From Rhodothermus bifroesti (GTDB taxonomy: Bacteria > Bacteroidota > Rhodothermia > Rhodothermales > Rhodothermaceae), in contig NZ_JAGKTL010000001.1 of assembly GCF_017908595.1 (NCBI RefSeq), forward strand, positions 1-64,000: a stretch of 64,000 nucleotides of DNA. Direction: 5' to 3'. The notes beneath the pieces are model-generated. The model saw only the letters and a program-made list of their open reading frames with translations, made no database searches and was not told the DNA's origin. The translations under genes were made by a program, and so were the position numbers. Within the stretch, counting starts at the first letter, position 1, and each line of letters begins with the position of its first letter. Below, piece by piece: positions 58,224 through 64,000 of this stretch.

Positions 58224-59666
58224 TTAGCCCTTGATGCATCCCAACGGTCGTAGCTGGGCCACCTTACGTGAAATGCCAGCCCGATGGCACACTTCGACCA
58301 CTTCAGCTACGTCTTTATACGCCTCTGGGATTTCTTCGTTAATCGTACGTAGGCTAGCGCCGCGCACAACAATGCCTTGCTTGCGCAGCTCGTCGGCAAT
58401 GCGCCGGGATCCAGCCACTTTTTTGGCTTTCGTCCGGCTTAGCTGGCGACCTGCGCCGTGGCAGGTGCTACCAAACGTCTCTTCCATGGCCTGTGCAGTA
58501 CCCAGAAGCACATACGAGTAGCGTCCCATGTCGCCAGGAATCAACACGGGCTGTCCAATACTCCGATAGACTGCGGGGATTTGTGGATGTCCGGGTGGAA
58601 AAGCCCGCGTGGCGCCCTTACGATGCACGCATACCTGGCAGCGTTGGCCATCTACCGTATGCTCCTCAATCTTGGCAATATTGTGGGCAACCTCATAAAC
58701 GGTACGCAAGCCAATCTCTTCTTCGCGCATGCCTAGCGCTTCTACAAAAGCTTTGCGGGTGTTATGAGCGATGATCTGCCGATTGGCAAAGGCAAAGTTG
58801 ATCCCACAGCGCATCGCCGCTAGGTACTGCTGGCCTTCTGGCGAGCGCAGCGGTGCACAGGCCAGTTGGCGATCCGGTAGGCGAATGTGGTACTTGGCCA
58901 GCGCCCGGTCCATCACAGCCAGATAGTCGTCGCAAATCTGATAGCCAAAGCCCCGTGAACCGGTATGAATGATCACGGTTACCTGTCCCAAAAACAGTCC
59001 CATCGCCTGAGCCGCTGCATCATCGTAGATTTGCGCCACATAGCCCACCTCCAGGAAGTGGTTGCCTGAGCCCAACGTGCCCAGTTGCTCCGCACCGCGC
59101 TCGTAGGCGCGCTCCGAGACCGCTGCCGGATCAGCCCCTTCAATGCGCCCGTTTTCTTCAATGCATTCCAGGTCGCTTGCTGTACCAAAGCCCTGTCGCA
59201 CCGCCCAATGCGCCCCTTCGACAGCCACGCGCCGGAGCTCTTGTCGCGACACTTTTAACGCACCCGAAGCCCCAACACCTGTGGGGACGCGTTGGAAAAG
59301 CACATCAATGAGCCGCTCCAGATGAGGTTCTACTTCTTGGTAAGACAATCGACTCGCCAGCAAACGCACACCACAATTAATATCGTAGCCTACGCCCCCA
59401 GGCGAGATCACCCCTTCCTCTAGGTCAAAAGCCGCCACGCCCCCAATCGGGAAGCCATAACCCCAATGAATGTCGGGCATCGCCAGCGCATATTTAACAA
59501 TGCCCGGCAAGTGGGCCACATTGACAGCTTGCTGTGGCGCTTGGTCCTCTTGGAGCTCACGCAAAATTTTCTCGCTCGCATAGATACGCGCTGGGACCTG
59601 CATGCCGCCCGACTTAGGGATCTCCCACAAGTAGTCATGTATTTTCTCAAAGCGCAGTGTGGTCAT
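58224..59666 (-). CDS. rtcB: RtcB family RNA ligase
   Basis: A 480-aa RNA ligase joining 2',3'-cyclic-phosphate or 3'-phosphate ends to 5'-OH ends with GTP and manganese. Motifs visible: PGGVGYDINCGVRLL with the metal Cys, GTLGSGNHFLEV, HTGSRGFGYQI, FANRQIIAHNTRKAF, and the guanylylation region STCHGAGRQLSRTKAKK. The C-terminal LRPLGCIKG is invariant in the family. ATG at 59666 gives the standard TTLRFEKIHDYLWEIP N-terminus; a GTG four codons upstream is possible. No archease or RtcA gene is adjacent. Confidence 0.95.
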   Translation of the reverse strand: MTTLRFEKIHDYLWEIPKSGGMQVPARIYASEKILRELQEDQAPQQAVNVAHLPGIVKYALAMPDIHWGYGFPIGGVAAFDLEEGVISPGGVGYDINCGVRLLASRLSYQEVEPHLERLIDVLFQRVPTGVGASGALKVSRQELRRVAVEGAHWAVRQGFGTASDLECIEENGRIEGADPAAVSERAYERGAEQLGTLGSGNHFLEVGYVAQIYDDAAAQAMGLFLGQVTVIIHTGSRGFGYQICDDYLAVMDRALAKYHIRLPDRQLACAPLRSPEGQQYLAAMRCGINFAFANRQIIAHNTRKAFVEALGMREEEIGLRTVYEVAHNIAKIEEHTVDGQRCQVCVHRKGATRAFPPGHPQIPAVYRSIGQPVLIPGDMGRYSYVLLGTAQAMEETFGSTCHGAGRQLSRTKAKKVAGSRRIADELRKQGIVVRGASLRTINEEIPEAYKDVAEVVEVCHRAGISRKVAQLRPLGCIKG

Positions 59667-59879
59667 AGCTCTGCTCACGTTTCAATGCCCCGTGCTGTTT
59701 GTTTATACAGCCAGGCCAACCTTTCCGTTCAAACCCTTTTTGTTACTGACTTGTTGAACTACGCAAGCTGAGCAATACTTAAATTTGGAACCTATCTTTT
59801 AGGATAAACCGTTTCTCTAGGGTAAACCGCCCCTGTTGGTTGTCCCGCCTGTTCAGTTCACCAACCGGAAGGGAGATAC

Positions 59880-61169
59880 ATGCGCATCGAAATTCCCCGT
59901 GAGGCAGAGCGCTTTGGTGCCAATCATATTTTTGGCGTTCAGAAAGTCTATGAACTGGATTCGGGTTTGCGCCAGGATGCACCGGCTGCCGAAAATAGCG
60001 TCATTCAAAACCTTCCTTATGAGACGCTCTATGAAATCGAGCGCGACATGGCCGTTGTGGTCCCCATCCGTGATGAGCGACTCAAACTGTTGGAAGGCGT
60101 GCTGTTTGGCATCCCGCACCAGTGCACGGTAATCGTCGTCTCCAATAGCCGACGCGCTCCGGTTGACCGCTTTAAAATGGAACGTGATGCAATCGAAACG
60201 TGGTCTCGCTTTACCCAAAAGCGTCTGCTCCTTATCCATCAGAAAGACCCTTTCTTAGCCCGCGCCTTGGCTGAAGCTGGTTATCCTTACATTCTTGATG
60301 AAACCGAGCGCATCGCCGATGGAAAGGCCGAGGGCATGATTGCAGCTACCCTACTGGCACGGCTGCTAGGAAAGCGCTACATCGGGTTCATTGACGCTGA
60401 CAATTACTTTCCAGGGGCTGTTTACGAATACGTGCACGAGTATGCTGCGGGCTTTGCCCTGAGCAACTCGCCCTATACGATGGTGCGCATCGTCTGGCAT
60501 AGCAAACCCAAAGTCGTGCAATCGCAACTTTTCTTTGCCAAGTACGGCCGCACCTCGGTGGTAACCAATCGCTTCCTGAACCAGCTCATCAGTTATTACA
60601 CAGGCTTTGAAACCGAGGTGGTGCGAACAGGCAACGCCGGTGAGCATGCCATGACGATAGAGTTGGCCATGCTCCTGGACTATGCCACGGGCTACGCCAT
60701 TGAACCCTACCATTACATCGATCTGCTAGAAAAATACGGAGGCGTGATCGAAAGTGCCCACCCTGAAGTGATGCAGCATCAGGTTAACCTTTTCCAGATC
60801 GAGTCGCGCAATCCCCACTTGCATGAATCCAAAGGCGAAGCCCACATCGACGAAATGATCTTTGCAGCGCTGCAAGTGATCTACCACTCCCGCATTTGCC
60901 CAGAGCCCATTAAACGTGAAGTGCTGCGCGAGCTCTGTCGGCGGGGCATTCTTGCCAAAGGTGAAGAGCCTCCCTCACCCCGCATTTACCCCTCGCTGCT
61001 CCACGTGGACTTAGAAGCTTTTCTCAACGCCCTGTGGCGCGCGCCTTATGCAGAACAGCTGGATGCGCTGATCCAAAGGCCAAGCCATCGCCGGCACTTA
61101 CCCCAACCCCCTATGGCCTCTGCCGAGGGAGATGGATCGTCAACCATTGCCTCTCCACATGAAGACTGA
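59880..61169 (+). CDS. mpgS: Mannosyl-3-phosphoglycerate synthase
   Basis: A 429-aa GT55 glycosyltransferase that makes mannosyl-3-phosphoglycerate from GDP-mannose and 3-phosphoglycerate. MRIEIPREAERFGANHIFGV is the family N-terminus; the DxD metal site is in GFIDADNYFPGAV; VVTNRFLNQL and HYIDLLEKYGG also match. A strong ribosome-binding site (GGAAGGGAG) precedes the ATG. It overlaps the phosphatase gene by 11 bases. Mannosylglycerate is a compatible solute of thermophiles and halophiles; in Rhodothermus marinus it accumulates under salt and heat stress. Confidence 0.95.
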   Translation: MRIEIPREAERFGANHIFGVQKVYELDSGLRQDAPAAENSVIQNLPYETLYEIERDMAVVVPIRDERLKLLEGVLFGIPHQCTVIVVSNSRRAPVDRFKMERDAIETWSRFTQKRLLLIHQKDPFLARALAEAGYPYILDETERIADGKAEGMIAATLLARLLGKRYIGFIDADNYFPGAVYEYVHEYAAGFALSNSPYTMVRIVWHSKPKVVQSQLFFAKYGRTSVVTNRFLNQLISYYTGFETEVVRTGNAGEHAMTIELAMLLDYATGYAIEPYHYIDLLEKYGGVIESAHPEVMQHQVNLFQIESRNPHLHESKGEAHIDEMIFAALQVIYHSRICPEPIKREVLRELCRRGILAKGEEPPSPRIYPSLLHVDLEAFLNALWRAPYAEQLDALIQRPSHRRHLPQPPMASAEGDGSSTIASPHED

Positions 61170-61986
61170 ACATCCCCTTCCGATTATTTTCTCGGACCTG
61201 GATGGAACGCTACTGGACCTGCACACCTACGACCCTGGTCCGGCAGCTAGCGTATTGCAAGCCTTGCAGCAACAAGGCATTCCAATCGTATTTTGCTCTT
61301 CGAAAACACGCGCAGAGCAGCGCTTCTACCAACGCCAGCTCTCTGTGCACGATCCGTTTATCGTGGAAAACGGCGCTGCCATTTATATCCCTATAGGTTA
61401 CTTTAGCTTAACTCCCAAAGGACACCGTTTGCGGCACTTCGAGGTGATTCCCCTAGGTCGAACTGCAACTGAAATTCGCCGCGCTTTGCATAAAATCCGC
61501 CAGGAAACTGGGCTGTGCTTCCAAGGTTATGCCGACTTAACGCCAGAAGCGGTGGCACAGCTGACCGGATTGTCTATAGAGGCTGCCCGCCGCGCCATGC
61601 GTCGGGAGTACAGCGAGACCATCGTGGTACACTTCGATCCAAAGGACTGGCAACGCTTTAACGCTGCGCTGGCTGCCCATGGCTTAGTTTGCTTTGCCGG
61701 GGGCCGGCTGCACACCATCGTTGGTGCCGGAACCGACAAGGGGCAAGCTGTCCGCCTCCTTACGCAACTTTACCAAAGCCAATACGGGTCCGTAGTAACC
61801 ATTGGCATTGGCGACAGCCCAAACGATGCCCCTATGCTCCGTGTCGTAGATCGGCCGTTTTTGGTACAGCAACCCGATGGCAGCTGGGCTACGCTCGACG
61901 TGCCTGGATTGGTACGCATCCCAGCTATTGGCCCTGAAGGCTGGGTGCAGGTAGTACGCATGCTGCTTCCTGAACCCATCGTCTAA
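61159..61986 (+). CDS. mpgP: Mannosyl-3-phosphoglycerate phosphatase
   Basis: A 275-aa HAD-superfamily phosphatase that dephosphorylates the product of the upstream enzyme to mannosylglycerate. Motif I is FSDLDGTLLD (Asp13, Asp15), motif II FCSSKTRAEQ, motif III/IV GIGDSPNDAPML, and the cap carries GRLHTIVGAGTDKG. ATG at 61159 puts the catalytic DxD at the usual position; a longer in-frame start lies inside mpgS. It faces the next gene tail to tail with 3 bases between the stops and no visible terminator. Confidence 0.94.
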   Translation: MKTEHPLPIIFSDLDGTLLDLHTYDPGPAASVLQALQQQGIPIVFCSSKTRAEQRFYQRQLSVHDPFIVENGAAIYIPIGYFSLTPKGHRLRHFEVIPLGRTATEIRRALHKIRQETGLCFQGYADLTPEAVAQLTGLSIEAARRAMRREYSETIVVHFDPKDWQRFNAALAAHGLVCFAGGRLHTIVGAGTDKGQAVRLLTQLYQSQYGSVVTIGIGDSPNDAPMLRVVDRPFLVQQPDGSWATLDVPGLVRIPAIGPEGWVQVVRMLLPEPIV

Positions 61987-61989
61987 AGT

Positions 61990-62796
61990 TTAACCCTCTA
62001 GATAGGCCTCCAGCTGCGCGCGCAGCTGGCGAAACGACTTGCCATTCAGCAGCGGCATCGTCTCCCATTCGGCTTGCCAGGGCGGCAAAAGCAGCCGCGC
62101 AGGAATGTACTTCAAACGCACACTAGGCAGCACAACGACACGTGCAGGAAAAAATCGATGGAAACGCCAAAATTCGGGAAACACTTGGCGAAGCACCCGT
62201 TCCTTTGGAATACCCCGCAACATCAACCCGTGGAGTAGGGCCGGCGCGCAAACTTCCTCAGGAACAACAGCCTCCGGCTGCGCACGCCGACTGAGCACAG
62301 CTGCAGGAATACGCCCCCCTTCATCACCCGGATAACGCTGCTGCCGCAGCGTCAAATCAATCACCCAAAACGGTGGTGCAACAACCCAAGCATGCGGCAC
62401 CTCAACAGCCTGCATATCAAACACGTAAAAATAGCGGGGTCGAATATCCGCCGGAATAAACGTGATTACGCAACCACCAGCAACTATGTAATTCCAAATG
62501 CCTAGCTCATCCAACAGCCGACTCATTAACGCACTCACCAAGGCACACAATCCTAAACGCCCATCCGCAACAAGCTCCTGACTAAGCCACCGCGCCACCA
62601 CTGGAATCTGTCGCAAACAACGCTCCTGATAGGCAGCTGCTTGCGGTCTTTCTTCAACGTGCCGCGCGTAAAGCTCCAGGACCTCCGGATACTTCGACAG
62701 TAGCTCCTGAAATAGCTCTGATCGGTAGCACCCAGGCGCCTCTAGCCGCATAGCCGACCTGCCTGAAGAAAAGGATTCCGAAAAGAACGGCATCAT
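61990..62796 (-). CDS. Transglutaminase-like protein of unknown role
   Basis: A 268-aa soluble protein. A papain/transglutaminase-like triad is arranged as Cys84 (GRLGLCALVSALMSRLL), His135 (VEVPHAWVVAP) and Asp147 (FWVIDLTLRQ), with the expected helix start at the Cys and strands at His and Asp. Such domains act as cysteine proteases, peptide-cleaving or acyl-transfer enzymes. The C-terminal half is unrecognised. It has no signal peptide. Two ATGs sit at the start, and ATG at codon 16 is an alternative. The function is not evident from the neighbours. Confidence 0.6.
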   Translation of the reverse strand: MMPFFSESFSSGRSAMRLEAPGCYRSELFQELLSKYPEVLELYARHVEERPQAAAYQERCLRQIPVVARWLSQELVADGRLGLCALVSALMSRLLDELGIWNYIVAGGCVITFIPADIRPRYFYVFDMQAVEVPHAWVVAPPFWVIDLTLRQQRYPGDEGGRIPAAVLSRRAQPEAVVPEEVCAPALLHGLMLRGIPKERVLRQVFPEFWRFHRFFPARVVVLPSVRLKYIPARLLLPPWQAEWETMPLLNGKSFRQLRAQLEAYLEG

Positions 62797-63033
62797 GACT
62801 TGCTGCTACGTTGCCGCCGGTGAGTATAAAATCGGCCTGGGAAAGCAAAAATTAAAGCGCGCTATGGCCGTTGTCTCTACCTCAGCTCATTTTCCCTGGA
62901 CTCAAACCCCTACCAACCTCACACCTCTGTCCGCAATGCTTTAACATAATTGGTCATCGACAGCGCGTGTGGGCAAGACGATGCAATCGGCAAAGATACG
63001 ATGTTTGCACGCTTTACCTTCCAACAAAAAAAA

Positions 63034-63063
63034 CCGGGCACGCTCTCCGTTGAGCGTGCCCGG
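63034..63063 (-). terminator. Intrinsic terminator of the repeat-protein gene
   Basis: A 12-bp perfect stem CCGGGCACGCTC and complement with a 6-base loop, preceded on the plus strand by nine A, hence a T-run on the minus strand. It lies 20 bases past the gene stop. Confidence 0.9.
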
Positions 63064-63083
63064 CGGCGTCCTTCTTCGCGTGC

Positions 63084-64000
63084 TTACTTGATCGGATAGA
63101 AGTCGCGCTCGCAGTCGAGTCGAACGACCGCTTGAATTTGTGTCAGCTCTCTACGCAGGACCAGCCAGCGGTACTCAATAGCTCCACTTTCTTCATCCAC
63201 AGCTACAAGAATGTCGCTCAGCGGCTCGGGGAAAGCGTCACTTTCCTGCACCGCAATGGGGCAAATCGGGAGCAGTATGTTGTGCGGGACGAAGTGACCC
63301 GCTACATATGCCTTCCCGGTGCGTTCGACGATGATAGCACCCTCCTTCCCCGCATTATAGGCTATCTGACGCAGCGGCAGCCCACCCTGGAGAATTTCAT
63401 CGGGAGGATTGAAGATTGTGTGCGGGACCGTCAGCGTATCGGACCGCTGCCGCCACCAGTACGGTTCCATCGGCGGCAACACTGTTTTTATCTTGACCTT
63501 CGACGTATCCTTAGGAGCTGGCTTGAGTATACTTACAAAGTCGGTAGTCGAACCCTCGGGAACTGGCACTCGAACGGGAGCTTGCTTTGAGATTATACTG
63601 TAGATGTCCGACTCGCGCATTATCAAATATTCCTTTGCATACCCCGCATACGTCGGTGGCTCGCCATTACCAGGGATGGTGTAGACAAAGAAGCCGCCAG
63701 TGTAGCGAGATCTCGTCTCCTGCTCCTTGTCCGTAACAAGCGTGTCGCCAGGCCCACCGTACAAATAGAAGCCGCCTGCGTAGTAAGATCTCTTCTCCTG
63801 CTCCTTGTCCGTGACAAGCGTATCGCCAGGCCCACCATACACATAGTAACCGCCAGTGTAGCGAGATCTCGTCTCCTGCTCCTTGTCCGTAACAAGCGTG
63901 TCGCCAGGCCCACCGTACAAATAGAAGCCGCCTGCGTAGTAAGATCTCTTCTCCTGCTCCTTGTCCGTGACAAGCGTGTCGCCAGGCCTACCGTACAAAT
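63084..64000 (-). CDS. Protein with 26-residue tandem repeats, C-terminal part
   Basis: About 305 codons, open at the right edge of the window. The N-terminal visible part is four tandem units of 26 residues: GGPGDTLVTDKEQE followed alternately by KRSYYAGGFYLY or TRSRYTGGYYVY, i.e. two alternating types giving a 52-residue period. The last unit runs into a unique tail of about 200 residues (VPVPEGSTTDFVSILKP, TVPHTIFNPPDEI) with no known domain. Tyr/Gly-rich turns suggest a beta-structured surface or filament protein. I do not recognise the family. The gene ends at its own terminator. Confidence 0.8.
   Translation of the reverse strand, partial: LYGRPGDTLVTDKEQEKRSYYAGGFYLYGGPGDTLVTDKEQETRSRYTGGYYVYGGPGDTLVTDKEQEKRSYYAGGFYLYGGPGDTLVTDKEQETRSRYTGGFFVYTIPGNGEPPTYAGYAKEYLIMRESDIYSIISKQAPVRVPVPEGSTTDFVSILKPAPKDTSKVKIKTVLPPMEPYWWRQRSDTLTVPHTIFNPPDEILQGGLPLRQIAYNAGKEGAIIVERTGKAYVAGHFVPHNILLPICPIAVQESDAFPEPLSDILVAVDEESGAIEYRWLVLRRELTQIQAVVRLDCERDFYPIK
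63721..64000 (-). repeat. 78-bp tandem repeats with 156-bp higher-order period
   Basis: Units begin at 63721, 63799, 63877 and 63955, exactly 78 bases apart. Units 1 and 3 are nearly identical and differ from 2 and 4, so the array expanded in 156-bp steps. It continues beyond the window. Confidence 0.95.

Overview
This window looks like a chromosome segment from a thermophilic Rhodothermus-like bacterium (Rhodothermota/Bacteroidota group). The main pointer is the mannosyl-3-phosphoglycerate synthase/phosphatase pair, the two-step route to the thermolyte mannosylglycerate known from Rhodothermus marinus. TonB-dependent receptor biology, C-terminal secretion/sorting-type domains on secreted proteins (alkaline phosphatase, kelch protein) and a TAnnTTTG-like promoter element fit the same group. 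No rRNA or tRNA was seen, so the placement is inference.

Layout. 1-3918: end of an SSS sodium/solute symporter, a shared bidirectional terminator, a secreted GH31 glycosidase, and thymidine kinase. 4146-28948: a 25 kb defence-type island, all on the + strand, richer in G+C than its flanks. It runs SNF2-type helicase, large Eco57I-like adenine methyltransferase, a 5 kb lower-GC cargo (metallo-beta-lactamase-fold protein, IS1-family remnant, vWA protein with a PD-(D/E)XK-like nuclease motif, decayed DNA, a truncated helicase/methylase scar), then a six-gene type III-C-like RAMP module built around Csx11, and finally a 1686-aa DUF1998-type helicase with a C-terminal nuclease-like domain. Most junctions overlap by 4 bases or are only a few bases apart. 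29103-38601: glpD, alkaline phosphatase, a beta-propeller lipoprotein, a P1B-4-like metal ATPase preceded by a possible tiny Cys-rich membrane protein, and an ABC exporter set. 38660-48351: a czcBAC heavy-metal efflux operon with a DUF2231-like protein, divergent from its likely two-component regulator, then a PQQ-type sugar dehydrogenase. 48422-55403: two lipoproteins, a GAF-sigma54 activator, a PEGA Ser/Thr kinase, a kelch protein and a TPR-like protein in one direction. 55459-64000: TonB-dependent receptor, an orphan sigma54 promoter driving a short terminated RNA, RtcB, mpgS-mpgP, a transglutaminase-like protein, and the end of a 26-residue-repeat protein.

The most interesting region is the island. 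A 119-bp perfect direct repeat joins the end of the methyltransferase gene to the start of cmr1 and brackets exactly the 5,057-bp cargo unit. This implies that methyltransferase and CRISPR type III-C genes were once adjacent and overlapping, so that a DISARM-class-1-like set (SNF2 helicase, methyltransferase, DUF1998 helicase) and a catalytically reduced type III-C complex formed one operon. The Cmr1 protein carries what appears to be a PDZ domain inserted into its RAMP fold, an arrangement I do not know from any described CRISPR system. There is no CRISPR array, Cas6, Cas1/Cas2 or CARF effector in the window, and Csx11 shows no HD or GGDD motif. The complex may therefore depend on crRNAs made elsewhere, or be an RNA-binding module coupled to the helicases and methyltransferase.

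A second notable element is the stand-alone sigma54-type transcription unit at about 58011-58211, between convergently facing ends of unrelated genes. The window also encodes a GAF-type sigma54 activator at 50056-51546 that could be its regulator.
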